A DNA stretch of 17,033 nt from CAZVQX01 sp964629735 (GCA_964629735.1 CAZVQX010000017.1:1-17033), one strand, 5' to 3'. Shown: positions 5,550-12,746, counted from the stretch's first letter. Translations and numbers: made by a program. The notes: generated by a model from the letters alone, not told the origin.

Positions 5550-6317
5550 ATGGAAATAGAAAAAATAAAAAAACTTAAAAACGGGAAATATACAATTGTA
5601 TTTACTGATGGAACAACTATGACAACATATGATCAAGTTATTTTAAAAAACAATTTATTAACAAATAAAACATTAACTAACCTACAATTTAATCATATTA
5701 ATCAACAAACAGAATACTATAATATTTATTATAAAGTTTTAAAATATATTCAAAAAAGATTACGTAGTGAATGGGAGATTAAAAAATACTTAAATAGAAT
5801 TGGCGCTAAAGAAGCTGACAATATAATTTTAGAGCTGAGAAAACACAATTTTATTAATGATGATAATTTTACCAAAGCTTTTATAATGGATCAGTTTCAT
5901 CTAAATAATTATGGCCCCTTAAAAATTAAACAAGAATTATTAATCCATGAAATTGATGACGGTATAATTGAGAGATATATTGAAATAATATCAGATGAAG
6001 AAATAAAAAACAAACTAGAAAAATTAATTAATAAAAAAATTAAAACCAATAGTCGTGATTCTAAGTATAAGTTAAAACAAAAAATATTAAATGACTTTAT
6101 TAATAAAGGTTATGAAAAAGAAATGATTAATCAAATGTTTGAAAAAAATTATATTGAAGATAACAATATTATAAATAAGGAATATGATAGAGTATATAAT
6201 AAATTAAAAAATAAATATGCCAAAACACAACTTTTATATCAAATCCGCCAAAAATTATACCAACGAGGTTTTACATTAGAAGAGATAAATAAAATAATCG
6301 AAGAAAAAAACATGTGA
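5550..6317 (+). CDS. recX: Regulatory protein RecX
   Basis: RecX binds RecA filaments and modulates recombination and the SOS response. The 255-residue product has the long Firmicutes form (B. subtilis ~264): a beta-rich N-terminal extension (KIKKLKNGKYTIVFTDGTTM, then YDQVILKNNLL), then tandem three-helix repeats. The first repeat shows the diagnostic pattern ALKYI..RLRSEWEIKKYLNRIGA (here with VLKYIQKR, residues ~66-90), followed by LRKHNFINDDNFTKAFIMDQ and YGPLKIKQELL (~101-135). Two further repeats follow (around 160-200 and 215-250). Its promoter carries a candidate LexA-type dyad, which would fit SOS control. Its TGA stop lies in the arm of a hairpin shared with the convergent prsA. Confidence 0.93.
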   Translation: MEIEKIKKLKNGKYTIVFTDGTTMTTYDQVILKNNLLTNKTLTNLQFNHINQQTEYYNIYYKVLKYIQKRLRSEWEIKKYLNRIGAKEADNIILELRKHNFINDDNFTKAFIMDQFHLNNYGPLKIKQELLIHEIDDGIIERYIEIISDEEIKNKLEKLINKKIKTNSRDSKYKLKQKILNDFINKGYEKEMINQMFEKNYIEDNNIINKEYDRVYNKLKNKYAKTQLLYQIRQKLYQRGFTLEEINKIIEEKNM

Positions 6318-6335
6318 TTCACATGTTTTATTTTA
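6307..6335. terminator. Bidirectional terminator between recX and prsA
   Basis: AAAACATGTG (6307-6316) pairs perfectly with CACATGTTTT (6320-6329) around loop ATT, with A- and T-runs outside. It overlaps the stop codons of both convergent genes. Confidence 0.85.
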
Positions 6336-7287
6336 TACTACTTGATATTAAATCATAAGTATTTTTAATATCTTTGTCAAAAATATTTAGATTATATTTT
6401 TTTCTTATTTCAACCCAAGCTTGTTTAGAAGTATCTTCACTCATTTTGATTTTTTGTTGAACAAGAGTGTCAATAATATGATCTTTAGTTTCGGCTAGAC
6501 TTGGTTTTTCTTTTGTGTCTAATTTTAAAATGATATGGTAGCCAAATTGAGTTTTTACTGGTTCTTTTGTATATTTTCCTTTTTCAAGTTTAAGTGCTGC
6601 CTCGAAAAATTCTGTAGCATATTTTTCTTTAGTAACTCCTTTAATTAATCCACCATCATCTTTGGAACCATCTGCTGAATGTTCCTTAGCTAAATCTTCA
6701 AATTTTGCACCATTATTTAATTGTTTAATTAAATCTTTAGCTTTATTTAAAGCTTTTTCATTAGCAGTTTTTTGTTTTTCTTCATCTTGTTCTTCTTCTG
6801 GTTGAATTAATATGTGACGGACATCCATTTCACCATAAATCTCTTCTTCATAATATTTTTCAATTTCTTTATCAGTTAATTTTTCCTTCAAATAATTTTC
6901 AACAACTTGATTTTTCTTGTAATCAAGAGCAAAAGCATCAAATAATTCTTGTTCATTTTTAAATCCAGAACTTTTTAAAGCTGCTTCGAAATCTTGACCC
7001 TCATTTTGAAAATTAAATTTGATTTGTTCAATTTGAAATTTAGCTTGCTCTTTAGCTTCATCATTATTTTTGATTTCTTTATTAGCAATATAATCATCAA
7101 TTAAGTTAATAACTGAAGACGTTCCATAATGTTTTTTTAAATCTTTGTAAATTTCATCAGCCGTAATTTCTCTACCATCAATTTTGGCAACAATTTCCTG
7201 TCCATTTTCAAGTTTAGGAATACGGCCGCATCCAGACACAAACAATAAACTTGCTAGTAATGTCAATCCTAATATTTTCTTATTCAT
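6328..7287 (-). CDS. prsA: Foldase lipoprotein PrsA (parvulin-type peptidyl-prolyl isomerase)
   Basis: PrsA is anchored on the outer face of the membrane and folds secreted proteins, including penicillin-binding proteins. The 319-residue product has a lipoprotein signal (MNKKILGLTLLASLLFVSGC, lipidated Cys at residue 20), an N-terminal SurA-like helical domain (~30-150; KIDGREITADEIYKDLKK, then helices), and a complete parvulin domain (~155-255): DVRHILIQ, GAKFEDLAKEHSADGSKDDGGLIKG split over two strands, FEAALKLEKGKYTKEPVKTQFGYHIIL. A charged C-terminal tail follows. Length agrees with the family (~290-320). GGAGGAG precedes the start on the minus strand (plus 7294-7300); a TATAAA (plus 7307-7312) may be the -10, with no clear -35. 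Its position beside cell-wall genes fits its known help to penicillin-binding proteins. Confidence 0.95.
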   Translation of the reverse strand: MNKKILGLTLLASLLFVSGCGRIPKLENGQEIVAKIDGREITADEIYKDLKKHYGTSSVINLIDDYIANKEIKNNDEAKEQAKFQIEQIKFNFQNEGQDFEAALKSSGFKNEQELFDAFALDYKKNQVVENYLKEKLTDKEIEKYYEEEIYGEMDVRHILIQPEEEQDEEKQKTANEKALNKAKDLIKQLNNGAKFEDLAKEHSADGSKDDGGLIKGVTKEKYATEFFEAALKLEKGKYTKEPVKTQFGYHIILKLDTKEKPSLAETKDHIIDTLVQQKIKMSEDTSKQAWVEIRKKYNLNIFDKDIKNTYDLISSSIK

Positions 7288-7348
7288 TTTTAACTCCTCC
7301 TATACATTTATAATGATATCAAAAAACTAAAAAAAAAACAATAATTTG

Positions 7349-7409
7349 GTGAAAGTATTCACACAAATGATAAATTACCATAAAATATTGTGAAAAGAGA
7401 AAAAGGAGG
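7349..7409 (+). promoter_or_regulatory. Candidate sporulation promoter (sigma-E/K-like -10) and RBS for the tiny-peptide genes
   Basis: CATAAAATA at 7379-7387 matches the CATAnnnTA -10 used by the mother-cell and late forespore sigma factors. CACAC at 7360-7364 could be a sigma-K-like AC-type -35, but the spacing (~14) is a little short. A perfect inverted repeat GTGAA-AGTA-TTCAC at 7349-7362 overlaps it and may be an operator. AAAAGGAGG at 7401-7409 is a very strong ribosome binding site. No vegetative TATAAT promoter is visible. Confidence 0.4.
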
Positions 7410-7417
7410 CATGACTT

Positions 7418-7501
7418 ATGTATAGTACTGGTGTATCAGGAGCCGCAATTGTTTTAGTATTATTTATTCTTCTTATTATAATACTTGGGGCTTATATTTA
7501 A
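7418..7501 (+). CDS. Tiny YjcZ-family-like sporulation membrane peptide
   Basis: The 27-residue product (MYSTGVSGAAIVLVLFIL at the start, ending LGAYI) is a short polar N-terminus with small residues followed by one hydrophobic helix (residues ~9-27). This is the shape and motif of the YjcZ/YrzP-type sporulation peptides of Bacillus (Gly-rich start, then ALIVVLFILLIIVGAAY-like helix), which are usually controlled by mother-cell sigma factors and of unknown function. The start is set by AAAAGGAGG eight bases upstream; an ATG seven bases earlier in another frame stops after four codons. The -10-like CATAAAATA upstream supports sporulation expression. It is too short for ordinary gene calling. 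Confidence 0.8.
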   Translation: MYSTGVSGAAIVLVLFILLIIILGAYI

Positions 7502-7526
7502 AATAATTTGATTGGGGGTGCATTAA

Positions 7527-7643
7527 ATGTCTTGTCCTGAAAAATGTCCACAACCTGTACCACGCCATCGTTGCAATCATATTATTATAATCGTTTTATA
7601 TATACTGTTGGCGATCATTTTAGGTTCGGTTATTTGTTACTAA
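7527..7643 (+). CDS. Second tiny membrane peptide, cysteine-containing
   Basis: The 38-residue product starts MSCPEKCPQPVPRHRCNH, then a hydrophobic helix (residues ~19-37) ending GSVICY. Four cysteines (3, 7, 16, 37) and three prolines mark the short head. GGGGGTG at 7514-7520 is the ribosome binding site. It follows the YjcZ-like gene by 25 bases and both are closed by one terminator, so they are probably co-transcribed. I know of no exact family; the architecture (polar Cys/His head plus one C-terminal helix) resembles small spore-associated peptides. A longer open frame overlapping it (7544-7726) has no ribosome binding site and runs through the terminator. Confidence 0.65.
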   Translation: MSCPEKCPQPVPRHRCNHIIIIVLYILLAIILGSVICY

Positions 7644-7667
7644 AAAAGGGGTTCACCTCTTTTTTTA
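7642..7667 (+). terminator. Terminator of the tiny-peptide operon
   Basis: AAAAAAGGGG (7642-7651) pairs with CCTCTTTTTT (7656-7665) around TTCA with one G-T wobble, followed by T residues. It starts at the stop codon of the 38-residue gene and separates it from the mraZ promoter. Confidence 0.8.
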
Positions 7668-7695
7668 AATTTTACAATAAATTTGCTAAAAACCC

Positions 7696-7724
7696 TTTAC
7701 AAAATGATAATAACAATGTAAAAT
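7696..7724 (+). promoter_or_regulatory. Promoter of the mraZ (dcw) operon
   Basis: TTTACA at 7696-7701 and TAAAAT at 7719-7724 with a 17-bp spacer. The predicted start of transcription (~7731) lies inside the MraZ-box repeats that follow directly. Confidence 0.8.
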
Positions 7725-7760
7725 AGTGGTATACAGTGGTTGGTAGTGGTAAAAAGTGGG
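7725..7760 (+). promoter_or_regulatory. MraZ operator: four AGTGG boxes at exact 10-bp spacing
   Basis: AGTGG begins at 7725, 7735, 7745 and 7755, one helical turn apart. MraZ from Escherichia coli and from mollicutes binds direct repeats with a GTG(G) core in its own upstream region, so this is very likely the autoregulatory site. It covers the region from the -10 to just before the ribosome binding site (GGGGTGAT, 7758-7765), so bound MraZ would block initiation. Confidence 0.85.
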
Positions 7761-7768
7761 GTGATTTC

Positions 7769-8203
7769 ATGTTTATGGGGGAATATCATCATAGTATTGA
7801 TGATAAAGGTCGTTTAATAATACCTTCAAAAGTTCGCGGTGAGTTAGGTGAAAAATTTATCATTACTCGTGGGCTTGATAATTGTTTATTTATTTATCCT
7901 ATGAACGAGTGGGAAGTCATCATTTCTAAATACAAAGAATTACCAAATACTAGAGATGCTAGAAACTTTATGCGTTTCTTCCTATCTGGTGCCACTGAGA
8001 GCGAGTTTGATAAACAAGGTCGAATCAAAATATCTGGTCCATTAATTAAATATGCTAATCTTGAAAAAGATTGTGTCATTATTGGGGTTAATGAACGATT
8101 AGAAGTTTGGAGTAAGGCCAATTGGGAATCATTTATTATTAATAATGAGGATAGTTTATCAGACATTGCCGATAATTTATTTGCCAGCAATTTAAATGGT
8201 TAA
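7769..8203 (+). CDS. mraZ: Transcriptional regulator MraZ
   Basis: MraZ is the DNA-binding repressor (an activator in some mollicutes) at the head of dcw operons. The 144-residue product (B. subtilis 143) has two AbrB-like half-domains, each with the DxxxR signature: DDKGR at residues 11-15 and DKQGR at 81-85. The start MFMGEYHHSIDDKGRL is the standard family N-terminus, and ATG 7769 has GGGGTGAT just upstream. The reading frame is open farther up to 7736, but those codons lie within the AGTGG operator repeats and add residues not found in the family. The operator directly upstream indicates autoregulation. rsmH follows after nine bases. Confidence 0.96.
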   Translation: MFMGEYHHSIDDKGRLIIPSKVRGELGEKFIITRGLDNCLFIYPMNEWEVIISKYKELPNTRDARNFMRFFLSGATESEFDKQGRIKISGPLIKYANLEKDCVIIGVNERLEVWSKANWESFIINNEDSLSDIADNLFASNLNG

Positions 8204-8212
8204 GGTGATAAT

Positions 8213-9133
8213 ATGCATATTAGTGTTTTACTTGAAGAGAGTATAAAACATTTAAATTTAAAAGAAGACAGCGTTATTGTTGACATGACATTAGGTTATG
8301 CTGGTCATAGCAGTGAAATTCTTAAGAGAATAAAAAGGGGTTGTTTATTCGCTTTTGAGCAAGATAGTAATGCTGTCTCGGCAAGTAAGTTAAAATTATC
8401 GCAAATTAGTAATAATTTTGAAATTATTAATAGTAATTTTGTAAATTTAAAAAAAGAATTAACCCAAAGAAAAATTTATGAAGTTGATGGTATATTATTT
8501 GATCTAGGTGTATCTAGTCCACAACTAGACGAACAAGAACGGGGCTTTAGTTTTCATAAAGATGCTCGATTAGATATGAGAATGAATCAAAACCAATTAT
8601 TAACTGCTTATGATGTTGTTAATAATTATGAATATGATAAATTAGTTAATATTTTTTATAAATACGGTGAAGAAAAATATGCACATTCAATAGCAAAAAA
8701 AATAGTTGCGACTAGAGAAATTAAACCAATTGAAACAACCATTGAATTAGTTGAAATAATTAAAGAAGCAACACCTGAAAAATATAAACGTGAGAAACAT
8801 CCGGCAAGAAAAGTTTTTCAAGCTATTAGAATCGAAGTAAATAATGAATTGGAAGTTTTTGAGAGTGCTTTAAGACAAGCCATAGATATGTTAAAAATTA
8901 ATGGTCGGGTTTGTGTTATTACATTTCACTCATTAGAAGATAAAATATGTAAAGATATTTTTAAAGAATACTCAAATATAGATGATACATTAAAAAAATT
9001 ACCAATTATCCCTGATGAATATTTACCCAAATATAAAATAATTGGTCAATATAAACCAACTAAAGAAGAAATAAACAATAATTCACGTTCAAGAAGTGCT
9101 AAGTTACGAGTTATTGAAAAAATAAAAGAATAA
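8213..9133 (+). CDS. rsmH: 16S rRNA (cytosine(1402)-N(4))-methyltransferase RsmH (MraW)
   Basis: RsmH methylates N4 of C1402 in the 16S rRNA decoding centre using S-adenosylmethionine. The 306-residue product has the typical start HISVLLEESIKHL, the SAM-binding loop DMTLGYAGHSSEIL (residues 24-37; usually DaTLGgaGH), DGILFDLGVSSPQLD, ERGFSF, the family-specific HPARKVFQAIRIEVNNEL, then VITFHSLEDKICK and the basic C-terminal SRSRSAKLRV. Length is normal (~311 in B. subtilis). AAGGTGAT precedes the ATG. It is the second gene of the mraZ operon, with 14 bases to ftsL. Confidence 0.97.
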   Translation: MHISVLLEESIKHLNLKEDSVIVDMTLGYAGHSSEILKRIKRGCLFAFEQDSNAVSASKLKLSQISNNFEIINSNFVNLKKELTQRKIYEVDGILFDLGVSSPQLDEQERGFSFHKDARLDMRMNQNQLLTAYDVVNNYEYDKLVNIFYKYGEEKYAHSIAKKIVATREIKPIETTIELVEIIKEATPEKYKREKHPARKVFQAIRIEVNNELEVFESALRQAIDMLKINGRVCVITFHSLEDKICKDIFKEYSNIDDTLKKLPIIPDEYLPKYKIIGQYKPTKEEINNNSRSRSAKLRVIEKIKE

Positions 9134-9147
9134 AAGGGAGCGATAAT

Positions 9148-9441
9148 ATGGCAAAAAATAGTAAAAGAAAAATGAGACTATCAGTTGGAGAAAAATTATT
9201 GTATTCATTGGCCTTCTTGTGTATTATTGGTACATTTGTTTTAAAAACATTTTTAGGTGCAAATGTAGGTCATTTAAATGTTAGTGTGGAAAAGTTAAAG
9301 TATGAAATTTCAAATCAAGAAAAGAAGGTCGAAAGTTTAACAATGAAAGTAAATGAATTAACATCTTTTGATAAGGTGCAAAATGTTGTTAAAAATATGG
9401 GGTTAGCATATCATAATGAAAATATTATATTAGTTGATTAA
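9148..9441 (+). CDS. ftsL: Cell division protein FtsL
   Basis: FtsL is a bitopic divisome protein that forms a complex with DivIC and DivIB and helps activate septal peptidoglycan synthesis. The 97-residue product has a basic cytoplasmic N-terminus (residues 1-14), one membrane helix (~15-37, LLYSLAFLCIIGTFVLKTF), and an extracellular coiled coil (~42-75, KLKYEISNQEKKVESL with heptad-like spacing) ending in a FDKVQNVVKNMGLAYHNENI motif typical of the FtsL/DivIC group. The sequence alone does not separate FtsL from DivIC, but the position between rsmH and pbpB is the standard ftsL slot. Spacing to pbpB is 14 bases. Confidence 0.9.
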   Translation: MAKNSKRKMRLSVGEKLLYSLAFLCIIGTFVLKTFLGANVGHLNVSVEKLKYEISNQEKKVESLTMKVNELTSFDKVQNVVKNMGLAYHNENIILVD

Positions 9442-9455
9442 GTTTGAGGTGGATT

Positions 9456-11657
9456 ATGAATAAAAGAAATATGAGAAAACAAAATTGGACAGTACCAACA
9501 GGAATTTTTTTCATATTTCTTTTATTTTTTTTGGTTCTTTATCTTCAATTTTTGTTTATCGCACTATCACCAATTGTAAGTGGAATAAATGTTAAAGAAT
9601 TCGCCAAACGTCGTAATACTGAAAAAAGAAAGTTGTATGCGAGTCGTGGAACGATTTATGATAAAGATGGGAACATTCTAGCTCTAAATGTTGCTTCATA
9701 TACGGTTATTGCTTTTTTAGAACCATCAAGAACAGTTAATAAAGAGCGCCCGCAACATGTTGTCGATAAAGCAAAAACAGCGAAAGAATTGGCCCCCATT
9801 TTAGATATGGATGAGGAATATCTTTTAAATCTTTTAAATCGGGATGCATATCAAGTTGAACTTGGTCCAGGTGGTAGAGATATAACTGAGTTAAAAAAAG
9901 ATGAAATACTCGCACTTAACTTACCAGGATTAGGTTTTATTGAAAATCAAAAAAGATATTATCCTAATGGTGATTTCGCTTCATATATAATTGGCTATGC
10001 CAAACGATATGAAGAATTTGTTGAAACAAAAAATGGGGTTGAAGCAATTTATAATATAATTGGTGAATTAGGAATTGAATCTAAATTTAATGAACAATTA
10101 AAAGGGAAAGATGGTAGTTTAACTTACCAGCGTGATCAACATGGCTTTAAAATACCTGATACTAGAGAAATTAGAATAAATGCAATTAATGGGCATAATA
10201 TTTATTTAACTATAGATGCTGCAATACAAAGATTTATTGAAGCTGAAGTTAAAGGTATTGCCGAGAATTATAATCCGGAATGGGTTCAAATAACGGTAAT
10301 GGATGCTAAATCAGGAAAAATATTAGGATCAGCATCTACCCCCTCATTTGATCCTAACATTTTAAATATAACTAACTATGAAAACCCATTAACTTCTTAT
10401 TTATTTGAGCCTGGTTCAACTATGAAAACATATACTTATATGTGTGCGATTGAAAAAGGAACATACCTCGGAAATGATATTTATACATCAGGAAAAATAA
10501 AAATAGGCGACTCTTATGTATCAGATTGGAATCAAAAAGGTTGGGGCGATATAACTTTTGACAAAGGTTATGAATATTCTAGTAATGTGGCAATTGCTAA
10601 CTTATTACAAACCGTTCTTGATAAAAAAGATTTATTAGAATGTTATAAAAAATATGGTTTTGGCAAAGAAACAGATATTGATTTACCAAGGGAATTAGTT
10701 GGGAATTTAAAATTTAATTATCCAATTGAAGTAGCAGCAGCTGGATTTGGTCAAGGAATAACAACAACTGCTATTCAGCATCTTCAAGCTTTGACAATGA
10801 TTGCAAATGATGGAACAATGCTAAAACCATATATTGTTGATAAAGTAGTTGACCCAAACAACAATGAAATTGTTTATGAGGGTAGTGTAAAAAAAGTTGA
10901 AAATGTAGTATCTAAACCAACAATAGATAAAATGCGGCAATTAATGCATAATGTTATGTATGGTGAAGATGAGGGAACAACAGGTCGTAGTTATAGTATT
11001 GAAGGTTTTGATATAATTGGCAAGACGGGAACGGCTGAAATTTATGATAATAAAACAAATCGATATTTAACTGGATATAATGATTATATATATTCTTTTT
11101 CGGGAATATTCCCTAATAAAGATCCGGAAATTATTATTTATGCAGCCATGAAACGTCCGGAACATAGTCGTGGATTTGGCCTTTCAAGTGGAACAAAATC
11201 GGTAATGAAAAATATTGCCAAATATTTAAAACTTTATACTGAGGCCAATGATAATTTAGAGCAAATAAAATATACAGTTGAATCATATATTAGTAAAGAT
11301 ACTAAAGCAACAGTTGATAAATTATTAAAGAAAAATATTAAACCAATTGTTATTGGTGAAGGTGATCGAATAGTTAATCAATATCCACGTCAAGGAATTA
11401 TGGTTTTAAATAATGATAAAATTTTATTAAAAACTAATAGTCAAAAAATTACAATGCCAAATATTATTGGCTGGTCTCGTAATGATATTTTAAACTTTTG
11501 TAATTTAATAAATTTAAAATGTGAATTTGAAGATTATGGTTATGCTATCGAACAAAGTATTCTCCAAAATGAAATCATTAATTTTAAAATCCCCTTAAAA
11601 GTTAAATTAAATCAAAAATATGATATAAAAGTTAATAAAGAAGAGGTGGTAGAATAG
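9456..11657 (+). CDS. pbpB: Septal penicillin-binding protein 2B (class B transpeptidase)
   Basis: This enzyme cross-links septal peptidoglycan and works with FtsW, FtsL and DivIB. The 733-residue product has a basic cytoplasmic end, one membrane helix (~16-40), a dimerisation/pedestal domain with RGTIYDKDGNILA (~62-75) and RYYPNGDFASYIIGY, and a transpeptidase domain with all three motifs: S321-T-M-K324 (active-site serine), S375-S-N377 and K523-T-G-T526. Two PASTA domains close the protein (~610-665 and ~666-730), as in B. subtilis PbpB. ATG 9456 has GAGGTGG just upstream; the frame extends to a TTG at 9444 that overlaps this site. The stop overlaps the GTG of the CYTH gene by one base, so they are translationally coupled. 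Confidence 0.95.
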   Translation: MNKRNMRKQNWTVPTGIFFIFLLFFLVLYLQFLFIALSPIVSGINVKEFAKRRNTEKRKLYASRGTIYDKDGNILALNVASYTVIAFLEPSRTVNKERPQHVVDKAKTAKELAPILDMDEEYLLNLLNRDAYQVELGPGGRDITELKKDEILALNLPGLGFIENQKRYYPNGDFASYIIGYAKRYEEFVETKNGVEAIYNIIGELGIESKFNEQLKGKDGSLTYQRDQHGFKIPDTREIRINAINGHNIYLTIDAAIQRFIEAEVKGIAENYNPEWVQITVMDAKSGKILGSASTPSFDPNILNITNYENPLTSYLFEPGSTMKTYTYMCAIEKGTYLGNDIYTSGKIKIGDSYVSDWNQKGWGDITFDKGYEYSSNVAIANLLQTVLDKKDLLECYKKYGFGKETDIDLPRELVGNLKFNYPIEVAAAGFGQGITTTAIQHLQALTMIANDGTMLKPYIVDKVVDPNNNEIVYEGSVKKVENVVSKPTIDKMRQLMHNVMYGEDEGTTGRSYSIEGFDIIGKTGTAEIYDNKTNRYLTGYNDYIYSFSGIFPNKDPEIIIYAAMKRPEHSRGFGLSSGTKSVMKNIAKYLKLYTEANDNLEQIKYTVESYISKDTKATVDKLLKKNIKPIVIGEGDRIVNQYPRQGIMVLNNDKILLKTNSQKITMPNIIGWSRNDILNFCNLINLKCEFEDYGYAIEQSILQNEIINFKIPLKVKLNQKYDIKVNKEEVVE

Positions 11658-12229
11658 TGAAACAATTTAGTGAAATAACTGTCAAAGTAAATTCAACTTA
11701 TGATCAATTACATCAAAGTTTAATTAATCAAAATTTTAAACTCGTAGAACAATTTAAAATGAAAGATATTTATATGTTACCAACTAATATTGATATTTAT
11801 AAAACAGACAATATTGAAATATTATCAAAATGTGTAATTATTAGAGATTTTAATAATATCAAAAAAGAAATATTAATAAAACATAAAATATTTAAACAAA
11901 ATCAAATTGTTAAAGAGAGCAAAACTTCTTGCCCGATTACTGATGTAGATAAAGCAATTAAACTATTTAAAGAATTAGGTTATCGAGAACTTTTTTCAAT
12001 AAATGATGAAGTTAGTGTATATGCTGACGAAAAAAACGAATTAATGGTTCAAAAAGTAAATGATAGTGATCTTTTTATTGAAATAGAAGATCAACCATTT
12101 CATATTCCGGTTAAATATAATTCAATTGGCGAAATGAAACAAGTATTAAAAATTTACAATATAGATTATGATGATAGTAATTATTTTGTCCAAAAAGCTT
12201 TGTTGAAATTAGAAGAGTTAAAAAAGTAG
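11657..12229 (+). CDS. CYTH-domain protein
   Basis: The GTG start shares a base with the pbpB stop, with GAGGTGG upstream. The 190-residue product has the layout of CYTH proteins (triphosphate tunnel metalloenzymes): a first strand EITVKVN at residues 6-12, then CVIIRDFNNIKKEILIKHK (charged strands, ~65-83), KAIKLFKELGYRELFSINDEVSVY (helix and strand, ~98-121), and DLFIEIEDQP (~145-154). The hallmark ExExK is altered to E-I-T-V-K, with Thr replacing the middle Glu, so metal/triphosphate binding may be changed. Substrate cannot be predicted; family members act on inorganic triphosphate, thiamine triphosphate or ATP. It is unusual for this gene to be the last cistron of a dcw operon. A strong terminator follows. 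Confidence 0.7.
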   Translation: MKQFSEITVKVNSTYDQLHQSLINQNFKLVEQFKMKDIYMLPTNIDIYKTDNIEILSKCVIIRDFNNIKKEILIKHKIFKQNQIVKESKTSCPITDVDKAIKLFKELGYRELFSINDEVSVYADEKNELMVQKVNDSDLFIEIEDQPFHIPVKYNSIGEMKQVLKIYNIDYDDSNYFVQKALLKLEELKK

Positions 12230-12244
12230 ATTTCTACTTTTTTA
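12220..12244 (+). terminator. Terminator of the mraZ-rsmH-ftsL-pbpB-CYTH operon
   Basis: AAAAAAGTAGA (12220-12230) and TCTACTTTTTT (12233-12243) form a perfect 11-bp stem with T-run, overlapping the last codons and stop (TAG) of the CYTH gene. Confidence 0.85.
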
Positions 12245-12293
12245 ATTTATAATAATATAAACTAAAATTCAAAAAAAGAAGATATCAAGGAAA

Positions 12294-12342
12294 TTGAAAA
12301 ACAAATATATATATGCTAAAATGAAACAAATAAAGTAAGGAG
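12294..12342 (+). promoter_or_regulatory. Promoter and RBS of the pyrophosphatase-like gene
   Basis: TTGAAA at 12294-12299, 17-bp spacer, TAAAAT at 12317-12322 preceded by TGC (extended -10). AAGGAGG at about 12337-12343 serves the ATG at 12350. Confidence 0.8.
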
Positions 12343-12349
12343 GATAAAA

Positions 12350-12691
12350 ATGGTAGATGCAAAAGATTATTTAGGGCAAGAAGTTACAATTAAAATTGAT
12401 CGAAAGTTAGGTAGTAAACATCCAAAATGGGGGTTTGTATATTGTTTAAATTATGGCTTTGTACCTAACACAATAAGTGGCGATGGTGAAGAATTAGATG
12501 CCTATGTTGTTGGTGAATTTAAACCAGTCGAAGAATTTACTGGTGTATGTATTGCTGTAATTCACCGCACTAATGATGATGATGATAAATTAGTTATTGC
12601 CCCAAAAGGGGTTAATTATAACGATGCTCAAATTAGAGCCTTAACTGAGTTTCAGGAAAAATTTTTTGAATCAGTAATTATTAGAAATTAA
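12350..12691 (+). CDS. Minimal family-I inorganic pyrophosphatase-like protein
   Basis: Only 113 residues, against ~165-175 for standard bacterial soluble pyrophosphatases. It keeps the core: K15, R18 (IDRKLGSKHP), the NYGFVPNT strand (34-41; NYGYxxxT in the family), the acidic signature D45-G-E-E-L-D50, and NDDDDKLVIAP (75-85) equivalent to the DxxxxDxK metal-binding segment, then FFE near the end. The signature D-x-D-P-x-D has Glu at the second Asp. The family hydrolyses pyrophosphate to phosphate with magnesium in the cytosol; whether this short form does so is uncertain, since it lacks part of the C-terminal helix region. Similar ~115-residue proteins with a GDGEELDAY motif are common in Firmicutes. 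It is monocistronic, with its own promoter and terminator, inserted between the two dcw halves. Confidence 0.82.
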   Translation: MVDAKDYLGQEVTIKIDRKLGSKHPKWGFVYCLNYGFVPNTISGDGEELDAYVVGEFKPVEEFTGVCIAVIHRTNDDDDKLVIAPKGVNYNDAQIRALTEFQEKFFESVIIRN

Positions 12692-12746
12692 TAATGTTTT
12701 AAAAAAAGAAAGCAGAAAAATATGATACAAACAATCATTTGGTATG

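Noticed and set aside
7544..7726. Open frame of 60 codons over the tiny-peptide region
   Set aside because: It has no ribosome binding site and runs through the terminator and into the mraZ promoter; the 38-residue gene in another frame has a good site and ends exactly at the terminator.
7736..7768. Upstream start for mraZ
   Set aside because: These codons are within the AGTGG operator repeats and give residues absent from the MraZ family.
9444..9455. TTG start for pbpB
   Set aside because: It overlaps the GAGGTGG ribosome binding site that serves ATG 9456.
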